A DNA stretch of 64,000 bases from Antarctobacter albus (GCF_900101505.1 NZ_FMZI01000004.1:177670-241669); one strand, 5' to 3'. Shown: positions 47,068-55,926, counted from the stretch's first letter. The notes: generated by a model from the sequence alone, not told the origin. Numbers and translations are program-made.

Positions 47068-47760
47068 ATGCAAATCATCTGGCTCGGCCACGGCAGTTTC
47101 CGCATCGAGATCGGCGGCGAGGTGCTGCTGATCGACCCCTGGATCAACGGCAACCCGATGATGGAAGGCCAGGACACGGAGGCCGCGCTGGCTGGCGCGA
47201 CGCAGATTCTCGTCACCCACGGGCATTTCGATCACACCAACGACATCGTCGAGATCAGCCAGAAGACCGGCGCGCCGGTCTCGGCCATCTTCGAGCTCGC
47301 TGCCCTGCTGACAGGCCAGGGCGCCAAGGAAGGCCATGCCTTCAACAAGGGCGGCACCGTTCGCTTCGGCGAGGCCTCGGTGACACTGGTTCCCGCCTCG
47401 CACAGTTCCTCGATGCAGGTCGAGGGCAAGACCACCTACACCGGCATGGAAACCGGCCTCGTCATCCGGGGCGACGGCCACACGATCTATTTCTCCGGCG
47501 ACACCTGCATCATGGCCGACATGGCCTGGATCGGCGAGTATTTCCAGCCGGACATCGGCATCCTCTCGGCAGGCGGCTACTACACGATGGACATGGAACA
47601 GGCGGCCTGGGCTGCAAGGAAATACTTCGACTTCAAGACGGTGATCCCCGGTCACTACCGCACCTTCCCGGCGCTGGAACAATCGGCGCAGGTGCTGGCA
47701 GAGGGCCTGCCCGGCGTGGATGTCGTCGAACCGCAGGTGCTGCAGCCGATCACCGTCTGA
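47068..47760 (+). CDS. UlaG-like metal-dependent hydrolase (MBL fold)
   Basis: The 230-residue protein has the metallo-beta-lactamase signature HGHFDHT (HxHxDH), an initial IIWLGHGSFRIEIGGEVLLIDPW, a His-containing SHSSSM, FSGDTCIMADM with a metal-ligand Asp, and PGHYRTFPAL near the end. This is the UPF0173/UlaG-like subfamily. The substrate is unknown. A GGGAG ribosome site precedes the ATG. It is transcribed divergently from the ceramidase-like gene across 115 bp that includes a GTATTT...AGAAGAA string similar to the dispersed repeat. Confidence 0.88.
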   Translation: MQIIWLGHGSFRIEIGGEVLLIDPWINGNPMMEGQDTEAALAGATQILVTHGHFDHTNDIVEISQKTGAPVSAIFELAALLTGQGAKEGHAFNKGGTVRFGEASVTLVPASHSSSMQVEGKTTYTGMETGLVIRGDGHTIYFSGDTCIMADMAWIGEYFQPDIGILSAGGYYTMDMEQAAWAARKYFDFKTVIPGHYRTFPALEQSAQVLAEGLPGVDVVEPQVLQPITV

Positions 47761-48055
47761 GCCGAACCTGTTCCCCGGAGCCGCCTGTCGCTGATGCCGG
47801 ACCGCGACAGACGGCGGAGGGATGCAAGGGGCCGCAGGCCCGCGCGCAGCGCGGCTTGCCCTTGCATCGCTCTGACGGCTGGCGCAGGCATCTTCGGCGA
47901 CAGGGGGAACCGGGGAAGAGGTTTGTTCCCTGGTGAGCCTCGAAGCGTTGAAACGCGCGCAAGCGCGTCAGATTCGGGTCGGCGGGCACGGGTCGGCGGG
48001 CGGGCGATGCGGGCCCGCAAGGGACCGCGAGTCCCGTCCCCGACCCGCACGCGCC
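47761..48055. other. Structured convergent intergenic region
   Basis: The gap between two convergent genes contains nested inverted repeats. The outer arms 47763-47799 and 47888-47924 share, inverted, GGCATC, CGACAGG, CCGGGGAA and AGGTT blocks. Inside, GATGCAAGGG (47821-47830) pairs with CCCTTGCATC (47859-47868). Further right, smaller hairpins such as GGGA-CCGCGAG-TCCC (48021-48034) could terminate the minus-strand or plus-strand genes. No protein frame is convincing. Confidence 0.55.
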
Positions 48056-48643
48056 TCAGGGGATCAAGGCGCCCGTCCGGTTGAAGGTCGCCCGGTCGAT
48101 GCTCAGGTCGTCGTAGATCAGCTCCACCGTCATCTCCTCGACGGAGTTCAGCGCAAACGCCCTGTAGGGCAGCTCGTCCGCCGGCATGGCGTTGGGTGCG
48201 GGGCTGTCCTCGTTGCAGGCGGGCAGTGGCCAGGGCTCGGGTTGTGCCCCGTTGATGCCGATGTGAATGGCCACCAGTCCGCAACGCCAGGACCACAGAT
48301 GCGTGACATAGACCAGGTCCTGCCCGTTGAACTCGCGCACCGCGATCCAGTTCGACCGGGTGGCATTCAGGATCGGCTTGACCTCGACGGCGGTGGTGAA
48401 CTTGCCCGAGGGCACCTGCTGTTCGGCGACATAGGGCAGCTCGCGAGGCGGTGCCGGGTCGGCCTCGGCACTGGGCGGCGGCGCTTCCGAGGAAAAGGGC
48501 CGCGCCTCGTCGGTTTCAGCCCGGGGTGCCACCGGCGCCTCGGTGACGGCGGCGGCGGGCGGGGCCTCGGCGGTTTCCAGGCGGGCCGCGTCCCCCGGCC
48601 CCCCGCTGGCCACGGCAATGACGAGAAGAACAAGATCGAACAT
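48056..48643 (-). CDS. Secreted or anchored protein of unknown function
   Basis: The 195-residue product starts with a short hydrophobic segment (MFDLVLLVIAVASG), a Pro/Ala/Glu-rich low-complexity stretch to about residue 68, and a folded C-terminal domain. That domain contains YVTHLWSWRCGLVAIHIGING and ALNSVEEMTVELIYDDLSID, with two cysteines. I recognise no family, though similar proteins seem frequent in Rhodobacteraceae. It is divergent from the glycosyltransferase-like gene and convergent with the MBL hydrolase. Confidence 0.65.
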   Translation of the reverse strand: MFDLVLLVIAVASGGPGDAARLETAEAPPAAAVTEAPVAPRAETDEARPFSSEAPPPSAEADPAPPRELPYVAEQQVPSGKFTTAVEVKPILNATRSNWIAVREFNGQDLVYVTHLWSWRCGLVAIHIGINGAQPEPWPLPACNEDSPAPNAMPADELPYRAFALNSVEEMTVELIYDDLSIDRATFNRTGALIP

Positions 48644-48741
48644 CAGGTATTTCCTTCAAAAAATTCCCCGGGGCCTTGCGGCTTCCGGCGCCCGTCCGCC
48701 CTGCCTATAGTGGCGCGCAACAGGCAGCGGGCAGGTCCATC

Positions 48742-49743
48742 ATGACACGCGAGGGCGCGGCGGCTCAAACCGTAAATATTCTCATCGTCGCCCAGGCCGG
48801 GCGGCTCTCCTACGAGGCCGCGCTCTTTGCCGCCTCGTTCAATGCCCGGGGCGGCACGGGCTTTCGCCTGGTCGTCGCGGAACCCGCCCCCGGCCCGCTC
48901 TGGCCCGAGGATCCCGGCATCCGCCAGCCGGAGATCCGCACCCTGCTGGAGGATCTGGGCGCCCAGATGCGCTCCTTCGAGAGCCGGCATTTCGGCGCCG
49001 CCTACCCCTATGGCAACAAGATCGAGGCGCTGGAGGTCCTACCCGAGGGCGAGCCATTCGTCTTTTTCGACACCGACACGCTGGTGCTTGACCGGCTCGA
49101 CCGCGTGCCTTTCGATTTCGACCGCCCCACGGCCTCGTTGCGGCGCGAGGGCACCTGGCCGCAGATCGAGCTGTACGGTCCGGGCTACACCCAGATCTGG
49201 ACATCGCTTTACGACCGCTTCGGGCTGGACTTCGCCAGCAGTCTGGACCTCACGCAACCGGACGAATACTGGCAGCGCTATCTCTACTTCAACGCCGGGT
49301 TCTTCTTTTACCGTTGCCCCCGCGTCTTCGGGCAGCGGTTCCGCGACTACGCGCTGTCGGTACGGGATGACCCGCCGCCGGAACTGGCCTGCCAGAGCCT
49401 CGACCCCTGGCTGGACCAGGTGGTGCTGCCGCTTGTGATTCACGGGCTGGGCGGCGGCCGCGACACGCTGCCCGCCGGGCTTCTGGACGGGGAAGTGACT
49501 TGCCATTACCGTCTGCTGCCCCTGCTCTATGCCCGCGAAAGCGACAAGGTGGTCGACGTGCTGGAAGAGGTCGCCGCCCCGAACCGCATCAAGAAGGTGC
49601 TCAAGGGCCATGAGCCGTTCAAGCGGATGATCTACCAGGGGCGCGGCCGGAAGGTGCGCGCGCTTTTCGACCGCGAGAACCTGCCGCGCAAGGAACAGGC
49701 GATCCGCAACCGCATCAAGCGCGAAGGGTTCTGGATGCGCTGA
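48742..49743 (+). CDS. Glycosyltransferase-like protein
   Basis: The 333-residue protein has a nucleotide-sugar transferase look. It has an N-terminal Rossmann-type strand VNILIVAQAGRLSYEAALFA, the DxD-type FFDTDTLVLDRLDRVPFDF (metal and UDP-sugar binding in the GT-A fold), and YLYFNAGFFFYRCPRVFG, a segment seen in glycogenin-like and LPS transferases. No transmembrane helix is present. The donor and acceptor are unknown. The ATG at 48742 is used over the frame start at 48676, which has no support. It is 67 bp before the BNR gene on the same strand. Confidence 0.68.
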   Translation: MTREGAAAQTVNILIVAQAGRLSYEAALFAASFNARGGTGFRLVVAEPAPGPLWPEDPGIRQPEIRTLLEDLGAQMRSFESRHFGAAYPYGNKIEALEVLPEGEPFVFFDTDTLVLDRLDRVPFDFDRPTASLRREGTWPQIELYGPGYTQIWTSLYDRFGLDFASSLDLTQPDEYWQRYLYFNAGFFFYRCPRVFGQRFRDYALSVRDDPPPELACQSLDPWLDQVVLPLVIHGLGGGRDTLPAGLLDGEVTCHYRLLPLLYARESDKVVDVLEEVAAPNRIKKVLKGHEPFKRMIYQGRGRKVRALFDRENLPRKEQAIRNRIKREGFWMR

Positions 49744-49810
49744 GCGCGGATTTCCGCTCGCCCCATGCGCGTGTCATGTTACCCTGCCCTCGCGTTCAGG
49801 AGGCTGTCTC

Positions 49811-50971
49811 ATGTCACAGGCGATCACGGTGCTGGTGGGCACCAGCAAGGGCTTGTTCCTGCTGCAATCGGATGCGGCGCGAACGGACTGGTCGGTCAAG
49901 GGGCCGCTTTGTGATGGCTGGGGAATCAACCATGCCATCGGCGATCCCGAAACCGGTACGCTCTGGGCCGGGGGTGGCGGCGAATGGTCGGGGGCCGGGG
50001 TCTGGCGCTCTGTCGATGGCGGCGACAACTGGGAACTGGTCAAGCTGGCCGACGGAACCGTCGACGAATGGATTCGAAACGACCCGGAAACCGCTGCCTT
50101 TTTCGGCACGGAGCCCAAGCCCCCGGCGGAGTTCACCGGCCGGGTCGAGGCGATCTGGTCGCTGGGCCAGGTGGGCGGCAAGCTCTATGCCGGGGCCAAG
50201 CCCGCGACGCTGTTCGTCAGCGAGGACGCGGGCGCAAGCTGGGCCGCGGTCGAGAGCCTGACGGATCACCCCTCTGCCGACAGCTGGCAGCCCGGCGCGG
50301 TGGGGCTGACACTGCACACGATCGTTGCCAGCCCCGCGGACGCGGACAAGATGTGGCTGGGGATCTCCGCCGCCGGGGTCTTTGCGACCGAAGATGCGGG
50401 TGGCAGCTGGGAGCGGCGCAACCGCCTGTCCAACGCCGAGGCCTGCGGGCATGTGCATCACCCGGCAGGCCCAAAGGACGGTGAGACCGGGCATTGCGTG
50501 CACAACATGGTCCGCGCGCCGGGCGATCCCGACCTCTTGTACCAGCAGAACCATCACGGCGTCTGGCGGTCGTCGGATGGCGGGCGCAGCTGGGACGACA
50601 TCACGGCAGGCCTGCCTTCGACCTTCGGCTTTCCGATCGCGGTGCATCCCGGTCAGCCGCGCACCTTGTGGACGCTGCCGCTGAACGGCGACATGGCCGG
50701 ACGCTTTCCGCCCGAGGGCAAGGCCGCGGTCTGGCGGTCCCGCGACGGCGGCGACAGCTGGGAGGCCTGCCGCGAAGGTCTGCCAGCCGAGAACTGCTTT
50801 TTCACTGTGTTGCGGCAGGCAATGGCCACCGACCGGGCCGAGGCGCCAGGGGTCTACTTCGGCACCAACTCTGGCTCTGTCTTTGCCTCCTTCGACGAGG
50901 GGGACAGCTGGTCGGAAATCGCCCGCCACCTGCCCACGGTTCTCTGTGTCGAAACGGTGACGGCGACCTGA
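49811..50971 (+). CDS. BNR/Asp-box repeat protein
   Basis: The 386-residue protein contains six Asp boxes of the form SxDxGxxW: SVDGGDNW, SEDAGASW, TEDAGGSW, SSDGGRSW, SRDGGDSW and SFDEGDSW. They are spaced through a beta-propeller like those of sialidases and the YCF48/exo-alpha-sialidase-like group. There is no signal peptide and the sialidase catalytic residues are not evident, so it is probably a cytoplasmic binding propeller, and the label sialidase should be avoided. It is convergent with the haloalkane dehalogenase gene 4 bp away. Confidence 0.82.
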   Translation: MSQAITVLVGTSKGLFLLQSDAARTDWSVKGPLCDGWGINHAIGDPETGTLWAGGGGEWSGAGVWRSVDGGDNWELVKLADGTVDEWIRNDPETAAFFGTEPKPPAEFTGRVEAIWSLGQVGGKLYAGAKPATLFVSEDAGASWAAVESLTDHPSADSWQPGAVGLTLHTIVASPADADKMWLGISAAGVFATEDAGGSWERRNRLSNAEACGHVHHPAGPKDGETGHCVHNMVRAPGDPDLLYQQNHHGVWRSSDGGRSWDDITAGLPSTFGFPIAVHPGQPRTLWTLPLNGDMAGRFPPEGKAAVWRSRDGGDSWEACREGLPAENCFFTVLRQAMATDRAEAPGVYFGTNSGSVFASFDEGDSWSEIARHLPTVLCVETVTAT

Positions 50972-50975
50972 CCTG

Positions 50976-51893
50976 TCAACCTTCCGGGTCTTCTGCCCAT
51001 GCCGCAAGCGCCGCGCGCGCGACGTCTGCGCCGTGGGTTTCCTGCACGAAATGACCAGCCTCCGAGAGCATCAGCGGTGGCCGCGTGATCCCGAGGATCT
51101 CGTGCATCCGTTTCATCAGCCAGGGCGGGATCAGCTTGTCCTCTTCGCCCACGGCCATGAAGCTGTCGCCCCGGAATTCCGACGACCACCAGCGAGCGGC
51201 TCGGCGTGAGATTTCCACCCCTTCCATGTCGGGATCGGTCATGACGAGGAAGGGAAAGCGGCGGGCACCGGCGCGGTAGCGGGCGTCGGGAAATGGCGCG
51301 GCATAGGCGGCGGCCACCTTGTCGCTCATCCCCGGAACGTATTCCATGAACAGCGCGGCCATGTCGTAATCCGGATGCTCGCCATGCATCCGCCGCCATG
51401 CGTCGAAACCATCCGTGCTGCCGCCGCCCAGGCCAAGCACGGTGTCCATGACCAGCAGCCGGTCGAACCGATCCGCCATGTCGGGCGGGATCGTCAGCCC
51501 GAGAATCCCGCCCCAGTCCTGCACGACAAGCGTGATCCGCGACAAGTCCAGCGCCTCGATCAGCGCGACCAGGCTTTGCCGGTGAAAGCCGAAGGTATAG
51601 GTGCCGTCGTCGACCGGCTTGTCGGAGCGTCCGAACCCGTAAAGATCGGGCGCGACGACGCGCGCACCCGTGTCCAGGAAAACCGGGATCATGTGGCGGT
51701 AGAGAAAGCTCCAGGCCGGCTGACCGTGCAGGCAGAGAAAGACCCGATCCGCGTCTTCCGGACCTTCGTCGATGCGCGCCATGCGCAGGCCCTCGTAGCC
51801 GGCAAGATCGTCGCGATACCGCGGCTGCCACGGAAAATCCGGCAGATCGGTGAAACAGGCATCCGGAGTGCGTATTGCGTCAGGTCTCGGCAA
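50976..51893 (-). CDS. Haloalkane dehalogenase of the DhlA type
   Basis: This alpha/beta hydrolase should cleave carbon-halogen bonds of haloalkanes, giving alcohol and halide. The 305-residue protein follows remembered Xanthobacter DhlA (310 residues) along its whole length: IRTPDACF, HGQPAWSFLYRHMIPVF, GFGRSDKPVDDGTYTF, VVQDWGG with nucleophile Asp126, Trp127 and Trp166 at halide-binding positions, Asp252 and His281 (GHFVQE) as acid and base. One difference is Gln58 where DhlA has Glu56. The start is a TTG with a GGGGGAG site; no ATG fits. It lies 78 bp after the TPP enzyme on the same strand and may be co-transcribed with it. Confidence 0.83.
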   Translation of the reverse strand: MPRPDAIRTPDACFTDLPDFPWQPRYRDDLAGYEGLRMARIDEGPEDADRVFLCLHGQPAWSFLYRHMIPVFLDTGARVVAPDLYGFGRSDKPVDDGTYTFGFHRQSLVALIEALDLSRITLVVQDWGGILGLTIPPDMADRFDRLLVMDTVLGLGGGSTDGFDAWRRMHGEHPDYDMAALFMEYVPGMSDKVAAAYAAPFPDARYRAGARRFPFLVMTDPDMEGVEISRRAARWWSSEFRGDSFMAVGEEDKLIPPWLMKRMHEILGITRPPLMLSEAGHFVQETHGADVARAALAAWAEDPEG

Positions 51894-51971
51894 GGCTGAT
51901 CTCCCCCAAGCGTGGCAAGAGCAGACCCCGGGTGGGTCTGTCCTGTCAACGTCGACCTGGGCGCGCTGCCC

Positions 51972-53594
51972 TTAGATCCGCATGCGCGGCACGTCGTTCG
52001 GATCCAGCCGCAGGTCGATCAGCACCGGCTTGGTCCGCGTGTCGAGCGCCGACAGCGCCAGTTCAAGGTCATCGGCAGAGCGCACCTCGATACCCTGCCC
52101 GCCCAGCGCGGTGGCGACCTCGGCAAAGGACGGCCAGTCGAACTCTGTCAGGCTGGGGTCCATCTTGCGGTCGAGGAACTGGATGTGCTCGGCGCCATAG
52201 GCGCTGTCATTGGCAAGGATGACGATCAGGTCCAGCCCCAGCCGCACGGCGGTGTTGAATTCGTTGATGCCGCCCATCATGAAGCCGCCGTCGCCGGTGA
52301 ACATCACGACGGGCCGCTCTGGCGCCGCCAGCCCCGCGCCGATGGCCTCTTGCAGGCCCAGACCGATGGAGCCGAAATTCGCCGTCACCACGAAGCTGCG
52401 CGGATCGGGCGCGGAAATCCGGCACCAGACCTCTGTCATGAAGCGGCCGCCGTCGGTGACCAGCACGCGGTCCTTGGGCAGAGCCTGTTCCAGCCGGTCA
52501 AGCGCGTGGACGTAGTTGACGCAGCCCGGCGCCGTCTTGTCAGTGCCCAGCGGATGCGCAGTCAGCGTCTCGCCGTCCAGTTCTTTCGTGAAGCCGCTGC
52601 CGGGGATCTCGGCCTCGTCCAGCCAGTAGAGGATGGTTTCGGCGGTCAGGCCCGCGTCGGCGACAAGGGCGGCATCGGGGTGGATGCTGCCGCCGATGGC
52701 GGTGGCCTCGATGTCCACCTGCACGATGCGCTTGTCCTTCATCAGCTTGCCACGATCGGACGTAAAATCATGCAGGCCGGTGCCGAAACAGACGATGCAG
52801 TCGGATTTGGCGATCAGGTCATAGGCGGCGGGCGTCGAGAGCGTGCCGAAGATGTCCATGTTGTAGGGGTGATCGTTGAACAGCCCCTTGGCCTTGAGCG
52901 TGGTCGCCAGCGGCGCCTCCAGCCGGTCGGCGAGCTTGATCAGCCTGTCCCGCGCGCCCACGGCACCGCCCCCGGCCAGGATGATCGGACGGCGGGCAGA
53001 GGCGATCATGCCGATGGCCTGGTCCAGCGTATCGCCCTCGGCCACGCCGCCGGGGTTTGTAAAGACGCTGAGAGGGCGGCAGTCGTGCGCCACCTCCTGC
53101 CACATGAAATCGGCCGGCATGTTCAGCACGATGGGGCGCCGTTCCACCTGTGCGCGGTAAAAGGCCCGGGCCACGTCGGCGCCTGTGGTCTCCGGCGCGC
53201 GCAGCTGCACGAAACCGGCGCCGGTGGATTTGACCAGTTCGCGCTGGTCGATGCCCTGCAGGTGGCGCGGGTTCGAGACCGGGGTATCGCCTGCCAGCAG
53301 CACCATCGGGATATGGCCGCGCACGCCCTCTGTCAGGGCGGTGGTGCAGTTGGTCAGCGCGGGGCCATGCGTGACGGTGGCCACGCCCACCTGCCCCGAG
53401 ACATGGGCAAAGGACAGCGCCATCAGGACCGAGCTGCCCTCATGCGCCGCCGGAACAAAGCGCCCGCCACAGTCGCGCACGAAACTGTCGACCATGAAGA
53501 GATTGGCGTCCCCCATCAGGCCGAACATCGTGGTGATGCCGTGATCGCCCACGGCACGGGCAATGGACTGGTGGACGTGCATCAAATCGGTCAT
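51972..53594 (-). CDS. Thiamine-diphosphate-dependent enzyme, acetolactate-synthase-like
   Basis: The 540-residue protein has the three-domain layout of the POX/AHAS family. The PYR domain has the cofactor-activating Glu in AAHEGSSVLMALSF. The middle FAD-type domain carries the GGGAVGARDRLIKLADRL segment. The PP domain contains GDGGFMMGG and then Asn in ILANDSAYG, the thiamine diphosphate motif. Which 2-keto acid it acts on cannot be told; such stand-alone large subunits include decarboxylases and carboligases. The ATG at 53594 begins the conserved MTDLMHVHQSIA. No small regulatory subunit gene is adjacent. Confidence 0.85.
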   Translation of the reverse strand: MTDLMHVHQSIARAVGDHGITTMFGLMGDANLFMVDSFVRDCGGRFVPAAHEGSSVLMALSFAHVSGQVGVATVTHGPALTNCTTALTEGVRGHIPMVLLAGDTPVSNPRHLQGIDQRELVKSTGAGFVQLRAPETTGADVARAFYRAQVERRPIVLNMPADFMWQEVAHDCRPLSVFTNPGGVAEGDTLDQAIGMIASARRPIILAGGGAVGARDRLIKLADRLEAPLATTLKAKGLFNDHPYNMDIFGTLSTPAAYDLIAKSDCIVCFGTGLHDFTSDRGKLMKDKRIVQVDIEATAIGGSIHPDAALVADAGLTAETILYWLDEAEIPGSGFTKELDGETLTAHPLGTDKTAPGCVNYVHALDRLEQALPKDRVLVTDGGRFMTEVWCRISAPDPRSFVVTANFGSIGLGLQEAIGAGLAAPERPVVMFTGDGGFMMGGINEFNTAVRLGLDLIVILANDSAYGAEHIQFLDRKMDPSLTEFDWPSFAEVATALGGQGIEVRSADDLELALSALDTRTKPVLIDLRLDPNDVPRMRI

Positions 53595-53698
53595 CGCGCG
53601 GGTCTCCTGTGTCTGTCCCGAAGGGAATACCGGAGACCGGATGCGGGTTTCACGCGAATCCGGCGCCAGAGGCACCGATTTCGCGGAATTTTCCGCCA

Positions 53699-53720
53699 TT
53701 TGCAAAATTTCATGCGCAAA
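53699..53720. promoter_or_regulatory. TTTGC-N12-GCAAA element upstream of metY and the TPP gene
   Basis: TTTGCAAAATTTCATGCGCAAA contains the same TTTGC and GCAAA ends as the PccR sites but with different spacing. It lies 105 bp from the TPP enzyme start and 125 bp from metY. It may be a site for another ScfR-family regulator or chance. Confidence 0.3.
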
Positions 53721-53844
53721 CCCCGCACGCCCAACCTTACCAACGTCAAAGCCCCGCAGACCGCGACCGGGGCCGCGAAGAATCTGGCCCCCGGCCCGGC
53801 AATCGCTTACTCCTGTGCACAACACATGAAAGGGAGACCACTGA

Positions 53845-55140
53845 ATGACCCAGGACGCGCCCAGCTTCGGCTTTGACACGTTGCAGATCCACGCCGGTGC
53901 CCGGCCCGACCCGGCCACCGGCGCGCGGCAGGTGCCGATCTACCAGACCACGGCCTACGTGTTCCGCGATGCCGAACATGCCGCCGCGCTCTTCAACCTG
54001 CAGGAAGTGGGCTATATCTATTCGCGCCTGACCAACCCGACCGTCGCCGCGCTGCAGGAACGCGTCGCGGTACTGGAAGGCGGCGTGGGCGCGGTCTGCT
54101 GTTCCTCTGGACACGCGGCGCAGATCATGGCGCTGTTCCCGCTGATGGCGCCCGGGCGCAACGTGGTGGTGTCGACGCGCCTTTACGGCGGCTCGATCAC
54201 CCAGTTCAGCCAGACCATCAAGCGCTTTGGCTGGTCTGCGAAATTCGTCGATACCGATGACCTCGCCGCCGTCGAGGCCGCGATTGACGACGACACCCGC
54301 GCCGTCTTCTGCGAAAGCGTCGCCAACCCCGGGGGCTACATCACCGACATCGACGCGCTGGCCAAGATCGCCGACAAGGCGGGCCTGCCCTTGATCGTCG
54401 ACAATACCTCGGCCACGCCCTACCTGTGCCGCCCGATCGAACACGGCGCGACGCTGGTGGTGCACTCGATGACCAAGTACCTGACCGGCAACGGCACCGT
54501 GACCGGCGGCGTCGTCGTGGATTCCGGCAACTTCGACTGGTCGGCCAGCGACAAGTTCCCCTCGCTCTCGGCACCGGAACCTGCCTACCACGGGTTGAAG
54601 TTCCACGAGACATTCGGTCCGCTGGCCTTCACCTTCCACGGGATCGCCGTGGGCCTGCGTGACCTTGGCATGACGCTGAACCCGCAGGCGGCGCATTACA
54701 CGCTGATGGGGATCGAGACGCTGAGCCTGCGCATGGCGCGTCACGTCGAGAACGCTGAGAAGATCGCCGCCTGGCTGGAAGGCCACACGACCGTCGAAGG
54801 CGTGACCTATGCCGGGCTCGACTCCTCCCCCTACAAGGAGCGTGCCAGCCGGATCTGTCCCAAGGGCGCGGGCGGCCTGTTCACCGTTGCGCTCAAGGGC
54901 GGTTATGATGCCTGCGTCAAGTTCGTGGACTCGCTGGAGATCTTCTCTCATGTCGCGAACCTGGGCGATACCCGCAGCCTGGTGATCCACTCGGCCTCGA
55001 CCACGCACCGCCAGCTGACCGAGGAACAGCAGATCGCGGCGGGCGCGGCTCCGAACGTGGTTCGGATCTCGATCGGGATCGAGGACGCGGACGACCTGAT
55101 CGCCGACCTCGACCAGGCGCTGAACAAGGCCTCTGGCTGA
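53845..55140 (+). CDS. metY: O-acetylhomoserine sulfhydrylase (MetY-like)
   Basis: This PLP enzyme makes homocysteine from O-acetylhomoserine and sulfide. The 431-residue protein has FDTLQIHAGARPDPATGARQ at the start, YSRLTNPTVAALQERVAVLEGG, SSGHAAQIMA, ESVANPGG, VDNTSATPYLCRPIEHGA, and the PLP lysine in HSMTKYLTGNG (about residue 211). The C-terminal block NLGDTRSLVIHSASTTHRQ is typical. Length favours MetY over the roughly 390-residue MetB/MetC types. A GGGAG site precedes the ATG. I see no SAM-II riboswitch in the 250-bp leader. A strong bidirectional hairpin follows. Confidence 0.93.
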   Translation: MTQDAPSFGFDTLQIHAGARPDPATGARQVPIYQTTAYVFRDAEHAAALFNLQEVGYIYSRLTNPTVAALQERVAVLEGGVGAVCCSSGHAAQIMALFPLMAPGRNVVVSTRLYGGSITQFSQTIKRFGWSAKFVDTDDLAAVEAAIDDDTRAVFCESVANPGGYITDIDALAKIADKAGLPLIVDNTSATPYLCRPIEHGATLVVHSMTKYLTGNGTVTGGVVVDSGNFDWSASDKFPSLSAPEPAYHGLKFHETFGPLAFTFHGIAVGLRDLGMTLNPQAAHYTLMGIETLSLRMARHVENAEKIAAWLEGHTTVEGVTYAGLDSSPYKERASRICPKGAGGLFTVALKGGYDACVKFVDSLEIFSHVANLGDTRSLVIHSASTTHRQLTEEQQIAAGAAPNVVRISIGIEDADDLIADLDQALNKASG

Positions 55141-55160
55141 ACCGGATCGACATGAATGAC

Positions 55161-55193
55161 AGAGGCCGCCGCAGGGCACCTGCGGCGGCCTCT
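55161..55193. terminator. Strong hairpin between metY and the SIMPL gene
   Basis: AGAGGCCGCCGCAGG pairs perfectly over 15 bp with CCTGCGGCGGCCTCT around a three-base loop, followed on the plus strand by TGATTGA. It lies between convergent genes and could terminate both. Confidence 0.85.
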
Positions 55194-55218
55194 TGATTGA
55201 AAAGCGCGGGAAGCCGCC

Positions 55219-55926
55219 TCACTCGCTGACGGAAAAGACCATCGTGACCTCGGCCCGCACCTCGATCTCGCCGGCGGCGACCGGCACGTCGCGGGCGGCC
55301 GGTGCCTCTTCCAGCACCATCGGTTCCGGTTCGACGATGGAGCGCACCAGCGGTTCGGCCGTGTCGCGCAGCTCCAGCACCGGGCCGAGGGTCACGCCAG
55401 CGGCATCGGCGTAGAGCTCGGCCTTGGCGATGGCATCGGCGACCGCGCGGCGGCGCGCCTCGTCCTCGACCTCGCGCGGTTCCTGCACGCCGAAGGTCAG
55501 GCTTTGCAGCTGGTTGGCGCCGTCGTCCAGGACTGCCGACAGCAGCGCGCCGATCCCGTCCATGTCACGGATCCGCACGCGCACCGTGTTGGTCGCGTAG
55601 TAGCCGACAAAGATGTCCTCGTTCCGGTCGCGGTCCCAGCGGGTCTGCTCGTTGACACGCAGCTGGGTGGTCTGGATGTCGCGCGCCTCGACCCCAAGGT
55701 CGGACAGCCGGGCCAGGATCGCATCCACCGCCGTCGAGGTGGCGTTCATCGCCTCGACCGCGGTCTTGCCCCGCCCCGTCGCCCCCAGCGAAATCGTTGC
55801 CATGTCGGGCACCGCCGCGATACGGGCCTCACCCGAGACGGACAGGCGACCTTCCGCCGATGCCGCATGTGGCGCGCCCAGGGGCAGCGCCAAGGCCAGG
55901 ATCGTCAAGAATGCTGAAATTCGCAT
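55219..55926 (-). CDS. Secreted SIMPL-domain protein (DUF541)
   Basis: The 235-residue product has a signal peptide (about 1-24, ending ASA) and the SIMPL/DUF541 pattern: GRLSVSGEARIAAVPDMATISLGATG, a helix with STAVDAILARLSDLGVEARDIQT, GYYATNTVRVRIRDMDGIGALLSA and DEARRRAVADAIAKAELYADAAGV. Homologues (including BP26-like proteins) are periplasmic, but the molecular role is unsettled. The ATG at 55926 fits the signal peptide. The 167-bp divergent gap to the next gene contains TTGCC-N13-GGCAA around a TATATATTTT run, a possible shared promoter or operator (about 56024-56048). Confidence 0.88.
   Translation of the reverse strand: MRISAFLTILALALPLGAPHAASAEGRLSVSGEARIAAVPDMATISLGATGRGKTAVEAMNATSTAVDAILARLSDLGVEARDIQTTQLRVNEQTRWDRDRNEDIFVGYYATNTVRVRIRDMDGIGALLSAVLDDGANQLQSLTFGVQEPREVEDEARRRAVADAIAKAELYADAAGVTLGPVLELRDTAEPLVRSIVEPEPMVLEEAPAARDVPVAAGEIEVRAEVTMVFSVSE

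Noticed and set aside
49811-50971. Calling the BNR protein a sialidase
   Set aside because: Asp boxes alone do not show activity; the arginine triad and catalytic residues of sialidases are not evident and there is no signal peptide.
53595-53844. Possible SAM-II riboswitch before metY
   Set aside because: The expected conserved pseudoknot bases are not visible in this leader.
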